Shown: piece after piece, positions 12,204 through 22,800 of the stretch
Position numbering within the stretch: position 1 is the stretch's first letter
Layout of the letters: each line of letters begins with the position of its first letter
Assembly: GCA_030248215.1 (NCBI GenBank)
Contig: JASANG010003915.1
Location: 124,001-188,000 of the forward strand
From: Enoplolaimus lenunculus
Lineage: Eukaryota > Nematoda > Enoplea > Enoplida > Thoracostomopsidae
Reading direction: 5' to 3'
DNA length: 64,000 nucleotides
Program-made: the position numbers and the translations under genes
The notes under the pieces: generated by a model
The model's database searches: none
Told to the model about the DNA's origin: nothing
What the model saw: only the letters and a program-made list of their open reading frames with translations

Positions 12204-12503
12204 AAATTTTTAAGTACACGAAACAGTATTTTGCTGTCAAAAAAGATACTTCTAAAATCCAGTATTGCAAAAATTTGGATGTCTCTGGTAAAAAATTTTA
12301 CTTAATATCATTTTTCAACCACCTGCTGGTCAAATTGTAGTTTGTTTACCAAAATAAATAAACTGACCACTCAGCTATGAAAGAAATAACAACAAAACCG
12401 AAACAATTTCGCTGTCCAGACAGAATTTCAGCCTTAAATTGCGTTATATTGACATGCACACAAGTTTATCGTGATGTACAGAAAGCCTAAAATTGCCTAT
12501 TTA

Positions 12504-12762
12504 CCCTTTCTCACATGAATATTTTCAATTTCATATGAGATGTAATTTCAAGGTACGATTCGATCCCTAGTCTCACGAGTGGGAGGCGTTATGACCACTC
12601 ACCTATAGGAGCTTGACGCTCGAGCCCGAGTAGGCTCTCACGTCTTGTAGAGATTTTGCACTGCGCATATATGTTATAAATGTTAAACACTGCTCACAGC
12701 ATGTGTATTGCTCGTACATTATTGTATTTAGTTGCTCATAGTATACTCTATGAGTGAAAGGG
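12504..12762. mobile_element. piggyBac-like MITE carrying a tRNA-like module, copy 1
   Basis: Left end CCCTTTCTCACATGA and right end TCTATGAGTGAAAGGG are inverted; flanks are TTTA and TTAA. CCCTTT at a TTAA site is the piggyBac pattern. On the minus strand the interior has a box A-like TAGGTGAGTGG and box B GATCGAATC about 30 bases apart, as in tRNA genes. The matching copy is 26963-27224; half copies lie at 23736-23868 and 26800-26934. Confidence 0.65.
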
Positions 12763-12766
12763 TTAA

Positions 12767-13467
12767 CCATATTTCGTAGTTGGTTTTAAAGTTTCTTCCG
12801 CATCAACCAAGACAAAATATATTACCAACCGATGCTAACCAAAGCTGGCCAAAAAACGGGTTTTATATTTTCACCACATGAGAGAAGAACCGACGTTAAA
12901 TAATTGATGAAATCCGTTTGGTGTGTGAAAATGATTAAATATTTATTCGTTTTGGCTTAACACAAGAATAAAGATTTCTAGGGTATGTGTGATGGTTTGA
13001 CAATATATGGCTCTTATTTGGCTGCATCACTGCCGATGTAGGCAATACCTTATCAAGACTATATATATTTATATATATATACAATATATAAATATATACA
13101 GGTATATATACGTTTATTCGTTATCGTCTTAATAGTTTTTACCTGTGTTTAGTTGGTTTGCTATAACTCATATTTAGAATCATATAATCATTTGTTTGGC
13201 TTGTAAAAGATGTCTGCTTTACGTTTTTGCTGGTGTTCCATGGTCAATGCGGCCGTTTGAATAGCGGTTACAAGACGAATGGGAGCTCAATGGGTAATAT
13301 AGAGCGCTAGGGTTTTTTGACTAAATTTTTAAATTCATATAGATACATTAGAGGACCTGAATGGAGCCAATCAGAGCAATCAAACATTGCTCAGTTGTTT
13401 AGACGATATGGATTTCAAGAAATTTTCTGTTTAGAACGCAGTCTAAGCTGGTGGATGCTGTATTTTA
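12767..13467. other. Spacer with a short AT microsatellite
   Basis: Unassigned apart from a TATA-type low-complexity run near 13060-13115. No coding signal. Confidence 0.35.
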
Positions 13468-13685
13468 CACTCTAAAATACGGTGAGTCAAATCGGTGCTC
13501 TGAAATAGGCTTTTACGGACAACACAAACTGAGTCGAATTCGACTCCGCCAGAGTCCAATTTGACTCACTGAAGTCGCTCAGCGAGTCGAATTTGATTCT
13601 GGCGGAGTCGAATTTGACTCAGTGTGTGTAGTCTCGAAAAGACAAATTCGGAGATAGTCAATTTGACTCACCATTTTTTGTAGTG
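13468..13685. mobile_element. TA-flanked MITE (GGTGAGTCAAATTC family), copy 3
   Basis: TA at both sides (13466-13467 and 13686-13687). Left end CACTCTAAAATACGGTGAGT, right end CACCATTTTTTGTAGTG. The interior has paired GAGTCGAATTTGACTC arms able to fold back. Confidence 0.7.
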
Positions 13686-13848
13686 TAATTATTGTTTTGT
13701 ATCTTTTGTCGCATCTGAACAGCATGTCTTTATTGAACTGCGTTTGCCAAAAACACACATTCTGGCATGGTTTTTACTGCTGTTGATGTCTGCAAAACTA
13801 TACTGATTGCACGAAACAGCTTTTAAATGTTGCTTTAATAAAAGTATA

Positions 13849-14059
13849 CAGTGCAAAAAATGGTGAGTCAAATTGTCTCTCTACGAAATAAGATCTACGA
13901 GACTGCACAAACTGAGCCAAATTCGACTCTGCCACAGTCAAATTCGACTCAGTGTGTCGCACGTTTGATTCTGGCGGAGTCTAATATAACTCTGTTTTTG
14001 CAGTCCCGTAGAGCCTATTTCGGAGAGAGTCAATTTGATGCACCATTTTTTTCGCAGTG
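13849..14059. mobile_element. TA-flanked MITE (GGTGAGTCAAATTC family), copy 4
   Basis: CAGTGCAAAAAATGGTGAG on the left and CACCATTTTTTTCGCAGTG on the right, with TA duplications at 13847-13848 and 14060-14061. CAGTG is also the start of many Tc1/mariner elements. Copy 3 lies 160 bp away in the same orientation. Confidence 0.7.
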
Positions 14060-14061
14060 TA

Positions 14062-16158
14062 GTCGTCTTTCCGACCACTACTCGTAGGAGTGTCAACATA
14101 ATCGTTTAGATCAAATTTCTATTTAAAGGGTGGCTTATACGCGGTTGAAAAATAAACGCTCTTTGTGGTTAATAAAAGAAAAATGTAAAAATGAGTTTTT
14201 TCGCAGTTGAAGATTCTATGAATAAATGACAATGTCGATTTTGGTCAACAGTTTGTTATTGTTCTCATTGAAAATGTAATGTTTTGGCAGCCTAATAAAG
14301 TATATCAACGGGTGAACTCCGATGGGTCTGGCTAAATGAGTACGCATTATAGGTTTATTGGTTCATCGTTGAAAGTCTGATGGCATGCTCGTAGCCAGCT
14401 CATCTGGCAAGGGTAGCTAAAGATTTTTCGATAGGGGCATTCAACGATTTTCAATGAGTTACACGCAAGGTTGAAAATTTTCTAGAGAGGCCAAAATTTT
14501 TCCCGGTGGCTGAGCCACCCCCCCCCCCCACCTATTGGTTTCTGGCCCGTCTGATGAGCGGTTTACATTCCTCCAGCCGCAAGATTTGTTGTCAGAACTA
14601 AGGTTGTCAAATAATTTTCACAGGGCCGGAGCAGCCATTCCCCATACCCCTCATTTGGGGTGCCCACCCCTAAACGGGTCTCCACCCTAACCCTTCGAAA
14701 CAAAAACCGCCAAAGATTTAAAATACGTCTGGTTACTCGCTCGTTTTGCTCGCGAGTTTGGAAGCCCTCACCCTGGAGTTTGGGGGTAGCCCTTACCCCT
14801 GTCTGCTCCGACAGTGCATTTACATAACTGTGTATACTTGTGCCTTCGTATATATGGCAATTTTTTGATGATAATTTCGCCGCAACAACATTTTTTTATC
14901 ACGTTTACTCATCAAATCACGCAGGGTTCATTCTAGCGGTACCTTAGTGAAAGCCCCCACGGCAGGTATCGCTAGAAATATCGCAGTTTAGTAACGGACT
15001 GTTGGGATGAGGGAGTAAGAACTGGGCACCGCTGTTTTGCAGCCGATTGGTTCGTCATTCGAGCACAGGACGGCTTAACAATACAAACCTTCATCAAAAT
15101 ACCGCACCAGCGAATTGGTGACAAAATTTGCTTAACAAATCTTTCACTATACTGCAATGAGTAGAATGGGAACATATAAATTTCAGCAGCTCGATAAAAA
15201 ATTTTGCACCCGATCTCTGAATGGATTGTGTCCCTTAAATTTGCGTAAGAGTCCTGTCTGCTGTCTACTTCTTTCGCCTATAATGCGGTTGCAAAAGTGC
15301 TAATCACCTGTAAATTGAATGCGCTATTCTTGCTGCAATCTTATCACCAACTTGACAAAAAATTTTAAGTACAAAATAAAATCAGGAGAAATATTGTTGA
15401 CCTATTAATCCACTTTAATACATCGTCGTTGGTGCTTCAAATAAAGGGCCCATATTGTCAAATGCATATAGTACCTATCATCAGTTAGTAATAGGTTTTC
15501 AAACTAACGAACTACTGCAACTGCATATCTCAGAATTTGCACTAAAGCAGAGAAAACCGAAAACAATAAATGTGCTGAATTTCAAACCTCAACATTCTCT
15601 GGTTCGAAATGTGCGAGCCCTGTCACCAACTATAAATAGGTGCTACAAACATTTGACAATACGCGCTAAGATCACAGTTATTTTACAAGCATTACATGGA
15701 ACAAATATCAAGGTCGGTGTGGATTTTATCGCTACGACGTGTCCGGCAGTTTGTATGAACGTTGTTAAATCCATAATTGCTAAGGTGGGACGAACAATTG
15801 ATCCTCGAAAATGTACGACAAATGCCATTTTGAAACCGTGTGAACAGGTTCAGATAACTTACAGACTTACATATGAATGCTGACTTTTTGAAGACAAAAA
15901 TTATAAGGCAACCGTTTGGTCGTTAGCATTGCGTCGTCGTAGTACAAACTCCTGTTGGTTTAGGTTAGGCTGTTCTCGCTCGATGTGTGTGTGTTGTTTA
16001 GATGGTTTACTCTGAACAAAGGGTGGTGGAGACAGCATTTCTGGTCATATATGCCTTTCTGGTTAGTATACATGAAGTTTTTTTTGGTTTGACAAGTCAA
16101 TATATGTACGATGGTTATAGTACAGCAATTGGTTAGAAATTATAATTGAACCTGATGT
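14062..16158. other. Unassigned spacer with a C-rich tract
   Basis: A poly-C run at about 14517-14531 and a C/G-richer block at 14620-14820 (CACCCC and GGGGGTAGCCC words) stand out from the A+T-rich surroundings and may be an old repeat. The 142-codon frame at 15455-15883 has no ATG near its start and no known domain. Confidence 0.35.
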
Positions 16159-16162
16159 GTAT

Positions 16163-16196
<34 letters not shown>

Positions 16197-16285
16197 GGTT
16201 GTTGTTGTTGCTTGTTGTTGTTGTTGTTGCTTGTTGTTGTTGTTGTTGTTGTTTTTGTTGCTGTTGTTGTTTTTGTTGTTGTTGC

Positions 16286-16320
<35 letters not shown>

Positions 16321-16381
16321 GCTTGTTGATTGTTGTTGCTTGTTGTTGTTGTTGTTGTTGTTGCTTGTTGATTGTTGTTGC

Positions 16382-16413
<32 letters not shown>

Positions 16414-16559
16414 GCTTGTTGTTGTTGTTGTTGTTGTTGCTTGTTGTTGTTGTTGTTGCTTGTTGTTGTTGTTGTTGTTTTTGTTGCTGTTGTTGTTTTT
16501 GTTGTTGTTGCTTGTTGTTGTTGTTGTTGTTGTTGTTGTTGCTTGTTGATTGTTGTTGC

Positions 16560-16590
<31 letters not shown>
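16159..16590. repeat. TTG/CAA trinucleotide repeat array
   Basis: About 430 bp of (TTG)n broken at intervals by TTGC, TTTTTG and TTGATTG variants. The block TTGCTTGTTGATTGTTGTTG recurs, so a higher-order unit has been copied. All frames are open on both strands, giving poly-Gln, poly-Asn, poly-Thr, poly-Cys or poly-Leu translations that are not evidence of a gene. No splice or start context was seen. Confidence 0.9.
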
Positions 16591-17045
16591 CGTATGATGA
16601 GGTCGTTGCCATGTTTTCGGTCTCAATAACATGATAGACACCGTGGCAAAGATTCTGTATCGATAATAACGGCGCCCGAAACACAATACCAACGTTCAGA
16701 CAAATAGTTGATTTTTTGAGGTAAAATGTCAGGTCTGCACCATAATAGTAATTAGGAAAATTACGGCGACGGAATGTCAGGTTTTAGTATTGAAAATATT
16801 GCCATTTTAGCGTCCGTTGTGCTGAAGTTGTGGTTCACGCCGGCACAAATACCAGACTGTATTATACAGGTTATAAAATTACCACAAGTTTTAATGCGAA
16901 AACGTCACAATAAAAGGTCAGCAATTTGTTGATTTTTCACTGTTCAAGTTTATTGGTGAAAAAATAGTTCTGAAAAACATTTCGTGTTAAAAACATCGAA
17001 GTATCGTTTGGTTTTTGGGTTTTGTATTGCGCTGTTTGCAACTTT

Positions 17046-17330
17046 GGCCAATGTAAAGATCAGTGGCGGAACGTTTTTCTGTGCGACTGAAAAAGAGCAA
17101 GGTTAAGCATTTGACTATTTTTTGCTTGGTTTGGGTTCATAGGCTTAGGCTTAGGAATATGTTCATTCTTACGCTTAGGCTTAGGCTTAGGCTTTGGCTT
17201 AGGCTTAGGCTTAGGCTTAGGCTTAGGCTTAGGAATATGCTCATTCTTACACTTAGGCTTAGGCTTTGGCTTAGGCTTACTTTTAGGAATATGCTCACTT
17301 CAACGCTTTAGGCTTACGTCGCAGCTGTCT
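17046..17330. mobile_element. hAT-like MITE with TTAGGC-like core, copy E (right end missing)
   Basis: The left end GGCCAATGTAAAGATCAGTG and the GGAACGTTTTTCTGTG block match the family. The core has the longest mixed array of the MITE copies (TTAGGC with TTTGGC and TTACGC variants and a repeated GGAATATG.TCATTCTTAC spacer). The right inverted end is not recognisable. Confidence 0.65.
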
Positions 17331-17460
17331 TATACTTTTGGTAACAGATCGTCTCACATTTGAGATGATTAATGATGTTGCGCAGTTTGTGTTTGAAAAT
17401 TGTTTTAAATTTTAAAATTCATCCATTCGCAGTGTTTAATCGTTTAACCAAAATATAAAG

Positions 17461-17580
17461 ATTGCGCTATGCTTTTTTTGACGTGCGGCGGCATCCGGCA
17501 CCTTGCGGTATCGGACGGACATAACTCACGTACGATAACGTAAGGTGACGGTCGGCGCCGGACGTCATGTCTAGCGCAAC
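17461..17580. mobile_element. Short MITE with TTGCGCTAT ends
   Basis: ATTGCGCTATGC on the left and TCTAGCGCAAC on the right are inverted. The interior has GGCGCCGGACGTCA and GTATCGGACGG words shared with the element at 21288-21607, here without a minisatellite. Non-coding. Confidence 0.55.
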
Positions 17581-17690
17581 GCTAATGTGTCGTGTTAATT
17601 GAACATAAAAATAAGTCATTTTTCTTGGTGACAGAAAAATTCTCAATGAGTCGTCTAAGATCCTGCCATACGAAAATCGGTTTGTTTTAA

Positions 17691-17985
17691 GCCCCATTCA
17701 CACATGCAAGTTTTTGCAGCGAGAACTCACAGCTGCAACTTACACGAAATACTTGCCGCTGCAATTATATTCAAAGGAACATTCCGATTGACAAATCAAA
17801 CTGCAGGTGCAAGAAATTCAAGCGACTTCCAACTGCGTTCACAGGTGCGAATTCAATTTAATAGCACGAATTCCAGTGAAAAATTTGCAGCTGCAACAAC
17901 TTCAAAGCTGCTTTGTGTCTAAACTTGCATATGCAAGTTGCGCGTGCAAGTTTTTGCTGCAAAAACTTGCATGTGTGAATAGGAC
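17691..17985. mobile_element. TTAA-flanked MITE (TTCACACATGCAAG family), copy 2
   Basis: TTAA precedes GCCCCATTCACACATGCAAG. The right end CTTGCATGTGTGAATAGGAC is followed by a worn TTTAG. The interior is made of AGCTGCAA and GCAGCGAGAACT words. Confidence 0.65.
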
Positions 17986-18118
17986 TTTAGTTATTTCAAA
18001 TTTGATGTTAAACCCGTGTGTCATCCACAACAGTTTTATAGCAATGCTTTCTCGCGTTATTTGGTATTGCGTAGCAGCATCATGCGGTTTCGGTACAAGA
18101 ATTTGCGTACATCTCTTA

Positions 18119-18340
18119 TGCGGGGTTCACGTTATAACCATGGCAGGCGGAACACGGTTTGTCCCATGTTGATTCGACGTCAACGTTAAAATTCGGGCTC
18201 TGATATCGGGTCAACAAACAAAACTCGAATGTTATATGACATTAGCTTACAAACCACCGCTCTCAGATCATCAATGTGTACAAGGCACGGTATGTTACGT
18301 GATACTCCCAATTTGCCCCGGTTATAACGTGAATCCCACA
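18119..18340. mobile_element. Harbinger-like MITE, copy 4
   Basis: TGCGGGGTTCACGTTATAAC to GTTATAACGTGAATCCCACA, with TTA duplications at 18116-18118 and 18341-18343. The right duplication overlaps the TTAA target of the next element. Confidence 0.8.
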
Positions 18341-18344
18341 TTAA

Positions 18345-18706
18345 GCCCTATTCACACGTGCAAGTTTTTGCGGTAAAAATTTGCACGTGCCACTTGTACG
18401 TGCAAGTTTGATCAAAAAGCAGATTTGAAATTCTTACAGCTGCAAAGTATTCACTGCCTCAAACAGGTCCGACAAGGCTCCCCAATGAATGTTTCACAGC
18501 TTGTATAATATCGTGGTCCGCGAAACAAATTTTGTTTGCTTGCTATCAATTGAAACATATCGTCCCCTTTGGTGGGAGGCCCGGGGCCCGGCGAGTTTGA
18601 TTGGTCAATTCGAATGTTCCTTCGAACATACTTGCTGCTCCAAGTGTTTCGTTCAAGTTTCAGCTGCGGCTTCTCGCTGCAAAATGTTGCACGTGTGAAT
18701 GGGGGC
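18345..18706. mobile_element. TTAA-flanked MITE (TTCACACATGCAAG family), copy 3
   Basis: TTAA at 18341-18344 and 18707-18710. Ends GCCCTATTCACACGTGCAAG and GCACGTGTGAATGGGGGC. The interior carries GCAGCTGCAAAGT and CTTCTCGCTGCAA. Confidence 0.75.
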
Positions 18707-18872
18707 TTAAAATGAACCGTAGTAATTGTTGCAATAAACACTTTTTAACGTTTTTGCTAACGACGATTAGCTGCAGCCCGTAATCGTTGCGCCATATATG
18801 AAGTTTTTTATTCTGTTCTTGTGATAACACTTTGAGAAGGTTTAGGGTATGCGGATATAATTGGTTACAAAG

Positions 18873-19127
18873 GTACACACAAAAAAGTATTTCTGAATTT
18901 ATCCAGAAAAGTATTTTCTGTGGCAAATCTGACAAGTTTTTCTGATGTTTAAGACAATTTTTCAAAAAATATCAGGAAAACGTTTATTTTCTGACTTTAT
19001 CTCAGAACGTTTTTGAAAACTTTTCTTTTATAACAGAAATACTTTTCAAGTACACCTTGTTTATTATATTTCTTAAATGTAAAATTTTTTTTCTTAAATA
19101 TCAGAAATATTATTTTGAGTGTAAGTA
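18873..19127. mobile_element. Inverted-repeat element with GTACACACAAAAAAG ends
   Basis: Left GTACACACAAAAAAGTATTT and right AAATATTATTTTGAGTGTAAGTAC are imperfect inverted ends. The interior repeats TCAGAAA and TTTCTGA words. Non-coding, superfamily unknown. Confidence 0.5.
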
Positions 19128-19561
19128 CAGTTGGTTTACAAAGTACAACAAAGCTATAGATTTAGAGAGTTTTGGTTTAAATTATAGCTCAACCGAACGC
19201 GTCAGCTTTTTAAACCTTGAATTCATTTTCATTTGGTTTCTGAAACCTTAGTAGGTCAGTGATTAGGTGTATCCTGCTTCTAAGTTCCAATATTGAATGC
19301 ATAAACAATTTCTTCCACGGGTACTCTGCATACGAATGACTCCAATGTCTACTCGTTGGCAAAGTTTTTCGACAGAGTTATTCAAGAGGCGTTAATGGGT
19401 TATCTATATTATAACAACCGAGTTTCCGGCAATAACGTTAGGACCAAAAAAGGGTAGGACAATTTTTTACAGTAGCGTTTGCGTTTTAACGTAGATGGCC
19501 CATAAACATTAATTTGATCTATTTGATTAAATGCTATGCTGCTGAATAATTATATATTCAT
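19128..19561. other. Unassigned spacer
   Basis: No repeat ends or coding signal recognised. Confidence 0.3.
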
Positions 19562-19645
19562 CAGGGTACAACCGGAGGTCTGCCTCCGGCTTCGGCAGAA
19601 AATCGGGCTCCGGCTCTGGTGTTCTTCACCTCCGGTTGGACCCTG
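19562..19645. mobile_element. Very short hAT-like MITE (CAGGGTGCAACC family)
   Basis: Only 84 bp: CAGGGTACAACCGGAGGT at one end and ACCTCCGGTTGGACCCTG at the other, between perfect 8-bp duplications ATATTCAT (19554-19561 and 19646-19653). It can fold into one long hairpin. Confidence 0.8.
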
Positions 19646-19879
19646 ATATTCATATTTTGCCAGTTCAAAATAATACCTTGCCAATGAGTATATTTTCAAT
19701 TCTAATTTAGCTTATAACACAAATTTCGTTATTATTTCGTTTCTGTTGACAGTTATCTTCACTCGATCAGTGTCAGATTCAATTTGTGAACGCTTCAACC
19801 TGGCAAACAGCGGCTGTATTCCAGAAACTGTGCTGTGGATTAAAGTTTCTCAAATCTGAATGATATTTAAAACGAATTG

Positions 19880-22800
19880 ATGATGCCACAAACACGTCCA
19901 CCAGGACATTTATTCGAAACTGTGATTGATTCTAACGGAACTTATCAAGCACAATCAGTTGCTCTTGTTCCCCAAACTAAAGCAAACGCCAGAACGCAAT
20001 GCAATAATTCTGTTGTTACAAACTATCCGTTACATACAAAATCAACCTTATCAACAATACCGTTAAATCCTGCAACAGATGGAAATAATGAAATCTCGGA
20101 TCAACGACGAATTGCTAGTAATCGCAGAAAACGCTCGCGTGCAAGTGCAATTACACAATCAACCATTGCGTTGTCACCATGCGGAAAGCGTGCACAAATT
20201 GCACTTGGTACATTGACTGCAGTATTTCTTGCATTTGCAATTATACTCATTACATTATTTATTAAAGATAAAAAAAATTACAATATTGAAATTAAAGTTG
20301 TCGATAAAATTCGGCATGATTATGTTGAGTTGAAGGTAAGTGAACTCATGATGGTCAGGTGTAATTAAAATAGTCGATGCGGGTGTTGATTATGAGTTAA
20401 TATCGTTCTGGTCGTTTTGTACACTGCAAATTTCAGTGAGTGGATTTGAACTCAGAGTTTATTCACTCAGTCTGAGTTAGGAGGACTGTCAGAACTCAGA
20501 ATTTGGAGTTGATTCAGTTTATTCTGTGTTAAATAATCATCTCACCCAGAGTTAACTCAACTCAGAGTGAGAATCAACTCATGAGTTAATGTTTACTAAT
20601 ATTTTAATTCAGAAAAACTCGCTAGCTGAATTGATTAATCAACTCACTGGAATTTACAGTGTACTGTTAAAGCCATACGAGGCGGCAGGTATAAATCGGC
20701 CCTATTTCATCTCTGCGTCCATGGCCCGTGTAAATACCATGGGAGGAAGTTTGTTCCGTGGGAAACGTGAGAGGTGAGAGTGGTGCCACAGGAACCGTTT
20801 TTAAAGTATAGTAAGGTCCACTGCTATAAAGTTAAACAAAATGTCAGGTACAATCAGAAATTAATCCCCGTGAAAAATGAATTAGTATATACTTTGACTT
20901 TTACAGTTTAGAGTTAAGCCCTATTCACACATGCAAGTTATTGCTGCGAGAACTTGCAGCTGCAAATTGCATGTACAATTTGCGTTTTTTATCAGCCAAT
21001 GAGACAGCGGCTGCAATATATTCAGTGAACTTGCACGGTTATTCACACATGTGAACAAAGTTTTCAGCTTTGATTTTTAATGAATTATTTGCAGCTGCAA
21101 GTTTTTCGAACAGGATTTTGGACAAAACTTGCAAATTCAAGTTGTAGCTGCAAGTTCTCGCTGCAAACACTTACACGTGTGAACAAGGTTTTAAATTGGG
21201 TGTTTTGAAACTGTATGTTTTAAATTGATTGGTGACAAACAACCGTTACATACATTAGCTTTGATAGTTTCAATATTAAAAGCTTTAGGGTTGCGTTATA
21301 CTCGACTTCCGGCGCCGTCCGTCACAATGCGTCACCCGTACGGCGCCGTCCGTCACCATGCGTCACCCATACAGCGCCGTCCGTCACCATGCGTCACCCG
21401 TACGGCGCCGTCCGTCACCATGCGTCACCCGTACGGCGCCGTCCGTCACCATGCGTCACCCGTACGGCGCCGTCCGTCACCGTCCGGCGAAGTCTGTCAC
21501 CGTACTGTATCGTACGTGAATTACGCACGAACGATACCGTATGGTGACGGACGGTGACGGACGGCTGACGAAAGGCACCGGACGTCAACAAAAGTATAGC
21601 GCAACCCTCACATACTGTTTTATTATATTTTGTGTACATTTAATATCTTATTTCAGCGTTATCCTCTTGAAGGGATGTATTTGGTTTTGGTGAGTGCGAT
21701 CCTCGATACGATATTATTTTTCACATTTGTCTTTGGCTGTTTTTGCTATCAACAAGGATGCTACAAATTTTACATGTACACTGCATTTCTCAATTTTGTC
21801 TTCGTTATTACCGGAAGTTTAGTGTTATTTTTGACGCAATACAAAGTTATTAATCGACTCGATACCGATTTTAAGGTTAGTATTGATTTACAACTATTAC
21901 AGCAATTATTTGTTTGAATAAACGTGAAGCAATGCTTATTGTGATTTAAACTTGTGAAAATCAGACTGCACAAACAACACTTGTAAATTCGACGGCGAAC
22001 GCCCAGCGATTTGAAAGGAAAACAACGGATTTAATGCTGCTAGTATTGACTGAACCAGTAATGGTGCTGAATTGGGCCATTGTAAAGAACAGGAGCGGAA
22101 CAGTATTATAAGCATATTCCTAAGCCTAAGCCTAAGCCAAGCAAAAATGGTCTAATGCTTATACTTGCTCTTGTGCAGTCCCACAGAAAAACGTTCCGCC
22201 CCTGAATTTTACATGGACCTTGAATTGGACGCAGACGTAATTTTTGTTGCTTCAATTTAGACCTCCTAGCAGTAGTACTCACAAAACCAAGGCACTATCT
22301 CAAAATGATTACTGTATATATTATAAGGTGAAAACGGATAGTGAAAATAACCGAAACGGATAGTGATTAAACTAAATAGAACCAGAAAAAGGATTAGGTT
22401 TAAAATTTATACTGAAAATCTGAATGATTCTTCGCTTATTTACATCAAAATACGAGGGTAAAAATAGCGGACTTCCGTTATTTCTACACTGAAACGGACA
22501 CTAATTTTTACCGGAAACGGAAACCGATAACCTGGGCACCTCAGAATACATTGTGTATTTTTAATTTTGCTGTTTGTTTAACAACTCATTGGTCCACCGG
22601 TCTGCATATCACTGTAAATTCCAATGAATTGATAAATCAACTCAGCTAGAGAGTTTGGTTATTTGTGAGTTAATAACAATAAACATTAACTCACTCTGAG
22701 TTGAGTTAACCCTCATTCTGAGTTCACTTTATTTCGGGTAAATGGAATAATTAAGTAAGAGTGAGTTTTGTTGACTTCGAATAGTGCGTAAGTATGAAAA

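Larger units (their letters stand above)
20336..21656. other. Tetraspanin intron 1, filled with MITEs
   Basis: Holds a TA-flanked MITE (20422-20661), a TTAA-flanked MITE (20918-21190) and a minisatellite-bearing MITE (21288-21607). No exon with a matching phase is seen between them. Confidence 0.6.

Noticed and set aside
15455-15883. 142-codon open frame with four cysteines near its end
   Set aside because: It begins at TTG, has no ATG for about 100 codons, no known domain and no clear splice sites; such a length is expected by chance in this much A+T-rich sequence.
16063-16692. Long poly-Asn/Gln/Thr and poly-Cys/Leu open frames on both strands
   Set aside because: They are translations of the TTG/CAA microsatellite; every frame is open, and no start, splice or domain context supports a protein.
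17063-17311. Leu-Arg-rich ORF (also at 5334-5537 and 40087-40317)
   Set aside because: LRLRLR is the reading of the TTAGGC hexamer inside MITEs.
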